Positions 1 to 8,408 of a stretch of 64,000 nucleotides of DNA are shown in pieces (position 1 is the stretch's first letter; each line of letters starts with the position of its first letter). This DNA is from CAVVDT01 sp963747005 (GTDB taxonomy: Bacteria > Pseudomonadota > Alphaproteobacteria > Rhizobiales > Aestuariivirgaceae): assembly GCA_963747005.1 (NCBI GenBank), contig CAVVDT010000008.1:558001-622000 (forward strand), given 5' to 3'. The position numbers and the translations under genes are program-made. The notes beneath the pieces were generated by a model that made no database searches, was not told the DNA's origin, and saw only the letters and a program-made list of their open reading frames with translations.

Positions 1-723
1 GGACACGGTGATGTCGTCGTGCGATCCCGGTCCCGCAGTCGTCAGGCGCCAGTGGCCGCCGCCCCAGCACAGGGCAAATACCACAACTGACAGCCCGGCC
101 AGGCGATAGGAAGGCGTTCCACCCGGTCGCCACAGCATCGCCGGCAACATTGCCCACAAGAGCACCAGCGTCGTCAGGCCATAGATGCCGATGACGCTGG
201 CTGTCTGTGCCAGGGCATCGCTGCTGCCGGCCACATAGCCGGGCAGGTTCCAGGGGAATCCCGTGAACAGGTGGCCGCGCAGCCATTCGGCGACCGACAA
301 TGCGGCAACGAGAACCAGAAGCCCGCTGGCGCCGGATCTCCACCAGCGCATTGCCGTTGCGGTGGCGGCCGCCCAGAAAAGAGCGAGGCCCGCCGGCAGC
401 AAGGTGACAACGAACGGAATCATCCAGGCAAAGACGGCCGCATCGACGCGAAACGCCTCGGTCACCCATGACAGTGAATAGATGAACCAGCCGAAGCCGA
501 AACACCATCCAACCAGCGCCGCCACCCGACAACGGCGCGCCATGGCCGGTTCCGAGAAAGCGAGCTTGTCAAGTACCCAGGCCAGCAGACTGAAGGCGAC
601 AGGCAGGGCCGGCCATATATGCCACGGTGGGAGCGCCAACGACCCGAGCAGGCCGGCGGCAAACGGCAGCAGCACTCGCCAAAACACCCGGTGCAGGCCG
701 CCAGACCGAATGTTTCCCAGCAT
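1..723 (-). CDS. lnt: Apolipoprotein N-acyltransferase, N-terminal part (gene runs off the left edge)
   Basis: Lnt adds the third acyl chain to the N-terminal cysteine of lipoproteins in the inner membrane. The 241 visible residues read without a stop from an ATG at 723 to the window edge. They contain several hydrophobic helices and the family signatures WVTEAFRVD, AEWLRGHLFTGFPWNL and a downstream GIYGLTTL. The catalytic nitrilase-like domain (Glu-Lys-Cys) lies outside the window. The start is 15 nt after the corC stop, so it is probably co-transcribed with corC, ybeY and phoH, the usual alphaproteobacterial order. Confidence 0.93.
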   Translation of the reverse strand, partial: MLGNIRSGGLHRVFWRVLLPFAAGLLGSLALPPWHIWPALPVAFSLLAWVLDKLAFSEPAMARRCRVAALVGWCFGFGWFIYSLSWVTEAFRVDAAVFAWMIPFVVTLLPAGLALFWAAATATAMRWWRSGASGLLVLVAALSVAEWLRGHLFTGFPWNLPGYVAGSSDALAQTASVIGIYGLTTLVLLWAMLPAMLWRPGGTPSYRLAGLSVVVFALCWGGGHWRLTTAGPGSHDDITVS

Positions 724-738
724 GGACCTTGTCCGGCT

Positions 739-1761
739 CTATTCGGCTGGCGTGGTTTCGGAACGCCGCTGGCGCGCCGGATGTTGCCGGGTGTGAATCT
801 TGATCTTGCGTACACGCCGCGGATCGGCATCGAGGATTTCGAATTCCACGCCACCGGGGTGGCGAACCAGTTCGCCGCGCACCGGGACGCGACCCAGCAT
901 GGCGAACATCAGCCCGCCGAGGGTATCGACATCCTCTTCCTCCTCGTCGGGCAACAGATCAATGCCAAGCTGGGCTTCGACGTCATCGATATCGGCGCGG
1001 GCATCAGCCAGAAAGCTGCCGTTGTCGGACGCCTTGATCAACGTGGATTCATCCTCGTCATGCTCGTCGGCGATATCGCCGACGATCTCCTCGACCAGGT
1101 CCTCGATCGACAGCAATCCGTCGGTGCCACCATATTCATCGACGACGATAGCCATGTGGATACGGGTGGATTGCATCTTCACCAGGAGGTCGGCTGCCGG
1201 CATCGACGGAGGAACGAACAAAAGCTTGCGAATGATGCCTGTGTCGCGAACGGGCACGTCGAGGTCGGCCGGAGATACGGTCAAGCCCGCTGCCGCACCA
1301 GGGTCCTTGCTCCTTGTCTGGCGCCTGCCCTTGCGGCCGCCATCGCGGGAACGCTCTCCAACCCACCGCAACAGATCCTTGATATGGACCATGCCGACAG
1401 GATCATCGAGCGTCTCGCGGAAAACCGGCAGCCGCGAATGGTTGGCCTCAGTGAAGATCCGCAGCAACTCGCGCACGCTGGCGCCTTCCTCAACCGCGAT
1501 TATATCGGCACGCGGAACCATGACATCGTCGACCCTGAGATCGCCAAAGCGCAGCAGGTTGGCCATCATCGAGCGCGCTTCCGGCCCTGTCGGGGCAGCA
1601 TTGTCGGTTGCGGCGTGCTCGTCGATCACGCCTTCCAGGCTGGCACGCAAGTCAGCATCGCCCTTCGCCCCGAACCAGGCCTTCAGCCGCTGCAGGTAGC
1701 CTGGGCGGGAATGGTCAGACTGCCGGATCGGTCCGGATTGTGGTTTTTGGTCGTCGTCCAT
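739..1761 (-). CDS. corC: CorC/TlyC-type CBS-domain protein (hemolysin family)
   Basis: A 340-residue soluble protein. It has a conserved segment VDDVMVPRADI at about residues 78-88, two CBS domains (about 80-220; HSRLPVF and IHMAIVVDEYGGTDG are typical) and a C-terminal CorC_HlyC/transporter-associated domain (about 245-325; VDTLGGLMFAMLGRVP). It lacks the N-terminal DUF21 membrane domain, so it is the short CorC form. Such proteins are linked to Mg2+/Co2+ efflux, though the biochemical role is not settled. It lies between ybeY (23-nt gap) and lnt (15-nt gap). Confidence 0.92.
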   Translation of the reverse strand: MDDDQKPQSGPIRQSDHSRPGYLQRLKAWFGAKGDADLRASLEGVIDEHAATDNAAPTGPEARSMMANLLRFGDLRVDDVMVPRADIIAVEEGASVRELLRIFTEANHSRLPVFRETLDDPVGMVHIKDLLRWVGERSRDGGRKGRRQTRSKDPGAAAGLTVSPADLDVPVRDTGIIRKLLFVPPSMPAADLLVKMQSTRIHMAIVVDEYGGTDGLLSIEDLVEEIVGDIADEHDEDESTLIKASDNGSFLADARADIDDVEAQLGIDLLPDEEEEDVDTLGGLMFAMLGRVPVRGELVRHPGGVEFEILDADPRRVRKIKIHTRQHPARQRRSETTPAE

Positions 1762-1784
1762 CTCTTTTCCGAATGCGGCCTGGC

Positions 1785-2315
1785 CTAGGAGGTCACGGCA
1801 GCATCAGTTTCATAAGGATCGGCAATCCCGAGACCGGCGAGCGCCATGATCTCAAGCGCCTGCATCTCGGCCGCCTCCTCGTCTGTTTGATGTTCATAGC
1901 CACCGAGATGCAGCACGGCATGTACAATAAGATGACTCACATGGTTTTCCAATGTCTTACCCTGCGCTCGCGCTTCCGCGGCGACAACGCCCCAGGCGAC
2001 GGCGATGTCACCCATCGGCCGTGCCATGTTCGACGGGTTTGCCGGAAACGGCGCTGCCGGAAATGAAAGCACGTTTGTCGGACCGCTCTTGCCGCGCCAG
2101 GTCCGGTTCAATTCGGCGATCGTAGCATCGTCGCTCAATAAAACGGTGATTGCGACCTGTGCATCAAGGCCGGATGCCCCGAGAGCGGCTGCAACCGCAA
2201 GGCGTATGATCTTCTCAGGCTCAGCCAAGGCAGACCACTCGGGCGAATCGATGACCACATCCAACGCGATGTCGCCCTCATCACCAGAATTCGCGACAGC
2301 AGCCTTTCCCGTCAT
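1785..2315 (-). CDS. ybeY: Endoribonuclease YbeY (16S rRNA 3'-end maturation)
   Basis: A 176-residue UPF0054 metalloprotein with the zinc motif H-x3-H-x5-H visible as HAVLHLGGYEH near residues 131-141, and the typical TNVLSFP and MGDIAVAWG segments. It acts in 16S rRNA processing and ribosome quality control. The start codon overlaps the phoH stop by 4 nt (ATGA), so translation is coupled to phoH. Confidence 0.95.
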   Translation of the reverse strand: MTGKAAVANSGDEGDIALDVVIDSPEWSALAEPEKIIRLAVAAALGASGLDAQVAITVLLSDDATIAELNRTWRGKSGPTNVLSFPAAPFPANPSNMARPMGDIAVAWGVVAAEARAQGKTLENHVSHLIVHAVLHLGGYEHQTDEEAAEMQALEIMALAGLGIADPYETDAAVTS

Positions 2316-3319
2316 GCGCGCGATTTTCCGATACGGGCAACATGGTCGACTTCGTAAGCCTCCACGATGCGCGTCACCAGTTCGTGACGCACGATGTCGG
2401 CGGAGGTGAAAGTGATATGACCGATGCCGGGCACCCGGGCCAGCAGGTGCAGTGCCTCGTCAAGCCCCGACTCGACACCACGCGGCAGATCGATCTGGGT
2501 CGGATCACCGGTCACGACCATCCTGCTTCCTTCGCCAAGGCGGGTGAGAAACATCTTCATCTGCGGTGACGTGGCGTTCTGGGCTTCATCGAGAATGACG
2601 AAGGCCGATGCCAGGGTACGGCCGCGCATGAAGGCGAGGGGTGCGATCTCGATGGTGCCCTCCGCAAGACCCCGTGCCACAAGATTGGCCGGCATCACGT
2701 CATAAAGCGCATCGTAGAGCGGCCGCAGATAGGGGTCGACCTTCTCTTTCAGATCGCCCGGCAGAAAACCCAGTCGTTCTCCGGCCTCGACCGCCGGTCG
2801 CGACAGGATGATGCGATCTATGCGCCCCTGTTCGAGCTCTGCGGCGGCGCAGGCGACCGCCAGATAGGTCTTTCCGGTGCCCGCCGGGCCGGTGCCGAAG
2901 ACGAGATCATGGCGGCCTATGGCCTCCACATAGGCGCGCTGGCGCGGCGATCTTGGCACCACGGTCTTCTTGCGAGTGCGCACCGCCGCCGCATCGCCTT
3001 CGCTGTCCGCGACGTTTTCGGTCATGCGGATCGCGCCCGTGACATCGCCGGCAATCACGTCATGGCCGCGGCTGGCCCGCAGATAGAGATGCTGGAGAAT
3101 CTGCCGGGCCCGCTCGCGCATGGCAGCATCGCCGCTCAGAGCCACGCGGTTGCCGCGCGGGGTAATGGTGACGCCAAGCCGCTGTTCGATCAGGGCCAGA
3201 TGTTCGTCATGTTTGCCGAAGACCGTCGTCAACAGACGATTGTCGTCAAATGCAACGATCAGATTGTCCGCCGTACCGTTTTGCCCTGCTGCTGCCATCT
3301 TGCCGCTGCTGTTTGTCAT
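2312..3319 (-). CDS. phoH: PhoH family ATPase
   Basis: A 335-residue PhoH-like protein. A short N-terminal RNA-binding-like region (LGVTITPRGNRVALSGD) is followed by the P-loop GPAGTGKTYLA and Walker B FVILDEAQNAT, with the sensor segment MVVTGDPTQID. The ATG at 3319 overlaps the miaB stop (ATGA) and fits the family start. An upstream in-frame start would only add miaB antisense-phase sequence and is rejected. Coupling to ybeY suggests a joint role in RNA metabolism. Confidence 0.94.
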   Translation of the reverse strand: MTNSSGKMAAAGQNGTADNLIVAFDDNRLLTTVFGKHDEHLALIEQRLGVTITPRGNRVALSGDAAMRERARQILQHLYLRASRGHDVIAGDVTGAIRMTENVADSEGDAAAVRTRKKTVVPRSPRQRAYVEAIGRHDLVFGTGPAGTGKTYLAVACAAAELEQGRIDRIILSRPAVEAGERLGFLPGDLKEKVDPYLRPLYDALYDVMPANLVARGLAEGTIEIAPLAFMRGRTLASAFVILDEAQNATSPQMKMFLTRLGEGSRMVVTGDPTQIDLPRGVESGLDEALHLLARVPGIGHITFTSADIVRHELVTRIVEAYEVDHVARIGKSRA

Positions 3320-4749
3320 GCCTTGCGTTCGAGGCCCGCGGCGATGTCGGCCTGGACAACATATTGCCGCGTGGCGGGAATCACGTCTGCCGCACCGACA
3401 ATATGGGCTGAAAGCGAGTTGGCGCCAACGGCATCCACGCACACCTTCACCAGTTCACCGATGCGGGTTTTGTCGGCCTCCAGGTGGACGGCCTGCAGAT
3501 AGGGTGAGCGTCCGACGAGCTGGCCCGGGTGCCGTCCCGGCCTCTCCAGCAGGACATCGAATGTTTTACCGAGCATGGCCCGATTGAAGGCCTTTTGCTG
3601 GCTTGCAAGAAGGGCCTGCAAGCGCTGCAGCCGCTCGGACTTGACCGCCTCGGGTACCTGGTCCGGCCGTTCGCCGGCGGGGGTGCCGGGGCGCGGCGAG
3701 TACTTGAATGAATAGGCCTGGGCATATCCCACGGTCCGCACGAGGTCGAGCGTTGCTTCGAAATCGGCATCGCTCTCGCCCGGAAACCCGACGATGAAAT
3801 CGCTGGACAGGGCAATGCCCGGACACGCAGAGCGGATCCGCGCCACGAGACCAAGATAGTGGCCGATGTCGTGACGACGGTTCATGGCTGCCAGCACACG
3901 GTCAGAACCGGACTGCACAGGCAAATGCAGATACGGCATGAGGCGTGGGTTGTCACCATGCGCGGCAATCAGATCATCGTCCATGTCGCAGGGATGGCTG
4001 GTCGTGTAGCGCATCCGCTCGATCCCTGCCTCATCGCCAAGGCGCTCGATGAGTTGTGCCAGCGAAGTCGGCTTGCCGTCTTCTCCTTCGCCGCGATAGG
4101 CATTCACGTTCTGGCCCAGAAGGGTTATTTCGCGCACCCCCAATGCGGCCAGTCGCCTGGCTTCGGCAACGATCTGGGCGACGGGGCGCGAAAATTCGGC
4201 GCCACGGGTATAGGGCACGACACAGAAGGTGCAGAACTTGTCGCAACCCTCCTGCACCGTGAGAAAGGCGGTGGCACCTTGCGGCCGGGATCTGGTGGCT
4301 GTCTCCGCGTCCAGCGCTTCGAACTTTGCCTCCGCCGGAAATTCGGTCGCCACCACATGCCGCTCACCCTTGTCGAGGCGAGCCAGCAGATCAGGCAGGC
4401 GATGATAGGTCTGCGGCCCGAACACCAGATCCACCGCATCGGCGCGATGAACGATCTCTTCGCCCTCGGCCTGGGCGACGCAACCGGCGACCGCGATCTT
4501 CACGTTTGATGCGTTTCCACCCTCCTTCGTCTTGAGTTGGCGAAGCCTGCCGATCTCCGAGTAGACCTTTTCGGCTGCCTTTTCGCGGATGTGACAGGTG
4601 TTGAGGATAATGAGATCGGCATCCTCGACCTGCTCGGTCGCGGCAAACCCGTGCTTCCCCAGGATTTCGCCCATGCGCTGACTGTCATAGACATTCATCT
4701 GGCAGCCGTAGGTCTGGATGAAAAGCTTGCGGGCTGGCGTTCGAGCCAT
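3316..4749 (-). CDS. miaB: tRNA-2-methylthio-N6-dimethylallyladenosine synthase MiaB
   Basis: A 477-residue radical-SAM methylthiotransferase that converts i6A37 to ms2i6A37 in tRNAs reading UNN codons. The N-terminal UPF0004 domain carries three cluster cysteines (TYGCQMN, NTCHIRE, AGCVAQ). The radical-SAM CxxxCxxC is GCDKFCTFC, and a C-terminal TRAM domain follows at about residues 378-450. It is the first gene of the miaB-phoH-ybeY-corC-lnt operon, with a 4-nt overlap into phoH. Confidence 0.97.
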   Translation of the reverse strand: MARTPARKLFIQTYGCQMNVYDSQRMGEILGKHGFAATEQVEDADLIILNTCHIREKAAEKVYSEIGRLRQLKTKEGGNASNVKIAVAGCVAQAEGEEIVHRADAVDLVFGPQTYHRLPDLLARLDKGERHVVATEFPAEAKFEALDAETATRSRPQGATAFLTVQEGCDKFCTFCVVPYTRGAEFSRPVAQIVAEARRLAALGVREITLLGQNVNAYRGEGEDGKPTSLAQLIERLGDEAGIERMRYTTSHPCDMDDDLIAAHGDNPRLMPYLHLPVQSGSDRVLAAMNRRHDIGHYLGLVARIRSACPGIALSSDFIVGFPGESDADFEATLDLVRTVGYAQAYSFKYSPRPGTPAGERPDQVPEAVKSERLQRLQALLASQQKAFNRAMLGKTFDVLLERPGRHPGQLVGRSPYLQAVHLEADKTRIGELVKVCVDAVGANSLSAHIVGAADVIPATRQYVVQADIAAGLERKA

Positions 4750-4922
4750 GAGGAATATCCGTGTCGAGGCTGGAGAAGCCTTCCTTAGCGCCTTTTGTGT
4801 TCGCTGGGAACCATTCCGCTGGAGCGCCGCGCGGCCGGCGGGCTGACGGGCCGCTTTGGGTCTGGAATCGCATGCCTGGACATTCCTGCTATTTCGGCAG
4901 GCAATAAGCGAGCCATGAAATC

Positions 4923-5348
4923 TCAGTCATGTGACTTGGATGGCCGATCGATTTTCACGCCATAAAGCTCCAGACGGTGATCGACGAGCTTGTAGCCCAG
5001 TTCCCGCGCCACAAACTCCTGCAGCCTCTCAATTTCCTCGTTGCGGAATTCGATGACGGTACCGGAATTGAGATCGATCAGATGATCGTGGTGATCTTCT
5101 CGCGACTCCTCATAGCGGGCACGCCCGTCGCCGAAATCCAGTCGGTCGAGGATGCCGGCATCCTCAAACAGCTTGACAGTCCGATAAACGGTGGCGATCG
5201 AGATGTGCGGATCGATGGCCGAGGCCCGCCTGTAAAGTTCCTCGACATCGGGATGGTCCTCGGAATCCGCTATGACCTGCGCGATCACCCGGCGCTGGCC
5301 AGTCATGCGCATGCCGCGGTCCTGGCAGGCAGTCTCGATGCGGTTCAT
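4923..5348 (-). CDS. fur: Fur/Mur family metal-dependent repressor
   Basis: A 141-residue winged-helix regulator. The DNA-binding region contains MTGQRRVIAQV and ISIATVYRTVKLFEDAGI, followed by FGDGRARYE and the metal-binding HHDHLIDLNSG. There is no C-terminal CxxC zinc pair, as is common in alphaproteobacterial Fur/Mur proteins, so the metal sensed (Fe or Mn) cannot be fixed. I chose the ATG at 5348 because family members start MNRIE. An in-frame upstream start would add 18 unconserved residues. Confidence 0.92.
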   Translation of the reverse strand: MNRIETACQDRGMRMTGQRRVIAQVIADSEDHPDVEELYRRASAIDPHISIATVYRTVKLFEDAGILDRLDFGDGRARYEESREDHHDHLIDLNSGTVIEFRNEEIERLQEFVARELGYKLVDHRLELYGVKIDRPSKSHD

Positions 5349-5408
5349 GGGTTCAGGCTTCCAATCGTTTCCACCTATAGGCACTCCCGCGCGCTGGTGC
5401 AACGAGGC

Positions 5409-6539
5409 TCAGGTGAGGCCAGGATGCCGCCGCATGATGATGGCATCGCATAAGCCACTCTCACCTGTTGCATAGTAGCCCGAACGCCGGCCCACCGGGG
5501 CGAACCCGGCGTCCCGATAGAGGGCGATGGCCGGTCCATTGTCGGCGGCAACCTCCAGCAGCAGTGACACAACGCCTTGCGCTTTCAGCCGTCCGACAAG
5601 CGTGGTCAGGAGTTGCCGCGCAATCCCGCGGCGGCGTGCCGCCGGTCGGGTGCAGAGGGTCAGTATCTCGGCCTCGTCGGCTGCCTTTCTGGCGAGCACG
5701 AAGCCTGTGGGTTCCCCGCCTCCGGTGCCTGCCGTGGCCAGGAGTGCAAATGCCCCGGGCGTCTGCAACATCGCCGCAAATTCGGCAGCACTCCAGGGGT
5801 GGCGAAAGGTGGCAGCATGCAACCCGGCCAGAATCGATGCGTGGGCCGCGCCGGCCTCGATGATCGATGTGGACGCATCCGATGTGGTAACGATGAGCGC
5901 CTGCGGCTTGGCATCCGGGGCCCTCAGATAGAGAGGGTCGAGTGCCCCTTTATCCGGCCTTAGTTTTGCCGCCTGGCGAACGAAGACGGCCGCATCGGGC
6001 AGAGCGGGAGCCATGGCGGGCAAGCCTCTGCACCCGGCGGCTATCAGAACGGCGGTGCCTGTCCCAACCAGCAAGGTTCCCGGTTGAATCTGTCGAACTG
6101 CTGTTTCCAGACTGACAAGGCGCGCTGCGTCAGCGGCCGTGCCGTCGACCTCGAAAATCTGCATGTAGATCTCGCCGCGCCGGGCATCGATGACACTTGC
6201 GACAAGGGCAGGGCGTGGTGTCGGAATGCCAACTGCAAGAGCTTCCAGCGTGGTCATGGCGCAAACCGGACGGTTGATGCCCAGTGCCAGGCCGCGTGCC
6301 GTGGCAAGGCCGATCCGCACGCCTGTGAAGGTGCCGGGACCCCGGGTGACAGCGATGCGGTCGAGCGACGCCATCGCCATGCCCGCCTCGGCCATGACAG
6401 CCTCGATCATGCCGGGCAGAGCCTCGGCATGGCCCCGCGCCATGGGTTTCAGGCGCGCCGCGAGAATCTCATCCCGGCTGGCATCGTAGAGCGCAACCGA
6501 ACAGGCGGCCAGGGCCGTATCGAAGGCAACAACAATCAT
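5409..6539 (-). CDS. TsaB-RimI fusion (t6A37 synthesis partner plus N-acetyltransferase)
   Basis: One uninterrupted 376-residue frame. Residues 1-220 are TsaB (MIVVAFDTALAACSVALYD, RGPGTFTGVRIGLATARGLA), the scaffold partner of TsaD in threonylcarbamoyl-adenosine synthesis. From about 235 onward it is a GNAT acetyltransferase of RimI type (FRHPWSAAEF, LCTRPAARRRGIARQLL, LLEVAADNGPAIALYRDAGF), which would acetylate ribosomal protein S18. The genes are usually adjacent, but here no stop separates them. The ATG at 6539 is the TsaB start. An upstream in-frame extension runs into the nfu gene and is not used. Confidence 0.93.
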   Translation of the reverse strand: MIVVAFDTALAACSVALYDASRDEILAARLKPMARGHAEALPGMIEAVMAEAGMAMASLDRIAVTRGPGTFTGVRIGLATARGLALGINRPVCAMTTLEALAVGIPTPRPALVASVIDARRGEIYMQIFEVDGTAADAARLVSLETAVRQIQPGTLLVGTGTAVLIAAGCRGLPAMAPALPDAAVFVRQAAKLRPDKGALDPLYLRAPDAKPQALIVTTSDASTSIIEAGAAHASILAGLHAATFRHPWSAAEFAAMLQTPGAFALLATAGTGGGEPTGFVLARKAADEAEILTLCTRPAARRRGIARQLLTTLVGRLKAQGVVSLLLEVAADNGPAIALYRDAGFAPVGRRSGYYATGESGLCDAIIMRRHPGLT

Positions 6540-6607
6540 GCGCGGTGCGCGCCGTTTGAAGACAGTGTGAAACGATGCAGCCGGTGGCCCGTGATATTCA
6601 ACAGACC

Positions 6608-7165
6608 CTAGACCGGACGAACCTCGGTCACTTCCGGAATGAAATGTCGCAACAGGTTCTCGATGCCGTGCTTGAGGGTTGCGGTCGAACTCGGACAACC
6701 CGAACACGAACCCTTCATGTTGAGGAACACCACGCCGTCACGATAGCCCTGGAAGGTGATATCGCCGCCATCCTGTGCGACTGCCGGGCGCACCCGGCTG
6801 TCCAGCAGATCCTTGATGGTCTTGACTATTTCCGTATCTCCGGCGTCGAACTCCTCACCGGAACCCATGCCGGGCTGAGCCGCATCGACCACCACAGGCG
6901 CACCCGACATATAGTGTTCCATGATGACGCCGAGAATGGCCGGCTTCAGATGCTGCCATTCGCCGGCATCTTTGCTGACTGTGATGAAATCACCCCCCAG
7001 AAAGACCCCCGATACGCCGGCAATCGCAAACAGTCGCTGCGCCAGGGGCGAGTTCCCCGCATCGCTGGCGGATCGGAAATCGATGGGATTTCCGCGCAAC
7101 ACCGGCTTGCCCGGGATGAATTTCAGGGTCGCGGGATTGGGTGTGGCTTCGGTTTGAATGAACAT
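6608..7165 (-). CDS. NifU-like iron-sulfur scaffold protein (Nfu)
   Basis: A 185-residue protein with an N-terminal Nfu_N domain (MFIQTEATPNPATLKFIPG) and a C-terminal NifU domain bearing the cluster-binding CxxC in GSCSGCPSST at about residues 151-160. It carries Fe-S clusters to client apoproteins. It is encoded 68 nt upstream of tsaB-rimI on the same strand. A 130-nt gap separates its start from trpS and probably contains its promoter. Confidence 0.94.
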   Translation of the reverse strand: MFIQTEATPNPATLKFIPGKPVLRGNPIDFRSASDAGNSPLAQRLFAIAGVSGVFLGGDFITVSKDAGEWQHLKPAILGVIMEHYMSGAPVVVDAAQPGMGSGEEFDAGDTEIVKTIKDLLDSRVRPAVAQDGGDITFQGYRDGVVFLNMKGSCSGCPSSTATLKHGIENLLRHFIPEVTEVRPV

Positions 7166-7295
7166 CTGTTTCGGCCTTTTCGAGGCTTGGATAATTGCTG
7201 GTTTTCCAGATATGGCGTCAGTCTAGTGCAGTTCCAAGGCGAAGGTAAGCCCGGACGGACGAATTCCCGGTGACCTGCCCGACCTCAGACGCCAT

Positions 7296-8345
7296 TCAGA
7301 CGCGCACGAAGCCGATGATTTTCTTTACCTCGTCGAAGATGGGCCGGGCGATGGCTTCGGCGCGGGCGGCCCCGTCGGCAAGGATGGAATCGATATGGCT
7401 GGGATCCGCCATGAGCCGCTTCATCTCTGCGCCGATGGGACCGAGTTTTGCCACCGCGACGTCGATCAGGGCCTGCTTGAAGGCCAAGAACTGGCAGCCC
7501 CCCATGTCCTTGAGAACCGCCTCGACGCCCTGACCGGTTAGCCCGGCATAGATTCCGACGAGGTTTGCCGCCTCGGGTCGCGCCGCCAGACCGTCGATTT
7601 CACCGGGCAGTGGCTCCGGATCCGTCTTGGCCTTTCTGACCTTTCGGGCGATGTCGTCGGCTTCGTCGGTCAGGTTGATGCGCGACAGATCCGACGGGTC
7701 GGACTTGGACATCTTCTTGGTCCCGTCACGCAAGGACATGACTCGCGTTGCAGGACCGGCAATAAGCGGTTCGGGCAGCGGGAAAAAGCCATCCACGTAG
7801 CCGGCGTCGGCGATGCTCTCGGCGAAGTCGTTGTTGAATTTCTGGGCGATGTCGCGCGACAGTTCCAGGTGCTGCTTCTGGTCCTCGCCCACCGGCACAT
7901 GGGTGGCATGATAGACGAGGATGTCGGCGGCCATGAGGTTGGGATAGGCGTAGAGCCCGACGGAGGCGTTCTCCCTGTCCTTGCCGGCTTTTTCCTTGAA
8001 CTGCGTCATGCGATTGAGCCAGCCGAGGCGGGCGACGCAGTTGAATATCCAGGCCAGTTCCGCGTGCTGCGGCACCTGGCTCTGGTTGAACACGATGTGT
8101 TTTTTTGCATCGATGCCCGCGGCAATATAGGCCGCCGTTACCTCGCGGGTATTGCGCGCCAGTTCTTTCGGGCCACCCCAGACTGCAACCGGCTGCGTCA
8201 GGGCGTGCAGGTCGACGACGCAATAGATGCACTCGAAGCTCTCTTGTATCTCGACGAAACGCTTGATGGCGCCGAGATAATTGCCGAGATGAAGATTGCC
8301 GGTCGGCTGAACGCCGGAAAATACCCGCTGTCTGAAGGAACCCAT
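7296..8345 (-). CDS. trpS: Tryptophan-tRNA ligase
   Basis: A 349-residue class I aminoacyl-tRNA synthetase that charges tRNA-Trp. The HIGH-type motif is GNLHLGNYLGA and the KMSKS loop is TKKMSKSDPSD. I chose the ATG at 8345 (MGSFRQRVFSG) because AGGAG lies 8 nt upstream. An in-frame GTG three codons earlier is the alternative. It lies between murJ (upstream) and nfu, the common alphaproteobacterial order murJ-trpS. Confidence 0.96.
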   Translation of the reverse strand: MGSFRQRVFSGVQPTGNLHLGNYLGAIKRFVEIQESFECIYCVVDLHALTQPVAVWGGPKELARNTREVTAAYIAAGIDAKKHIVFNQSQVPQHAELAWIFNCVARLGWLNRMTQFKEKAGKDRENASVGLYAYPNLMAADILVYHATHVPVGEDQKQHLELSRDIAQKFNNDFAESIADAGYVDGFFPLPEPLIAGPATRVMSLRDGTKKMSKSDPSDLSRINLTDEADDIARKVRKAKTDPEPLPGEIDGLAARPEAANLVGIYAGLTGQGVEAVLKDMGGCQFLAFKQALIDVAVAKLGPIGAEMKRLMADPSHIDSILADGAARAEAIARPIFDEVKKIIGFVRV

Positions 8346-8408
8346 CAAAACCACTCCTGAATTGCGCGAGGCTATATGCCCGCATTGCCGGGGCTATGAA
8401 AAGCCCCT

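Noticed and set aside
619..1788. 389-codon plus-strand frame over corC
   Set aside because: Antisense to CorC with its CBS domains; no recognisable motif.
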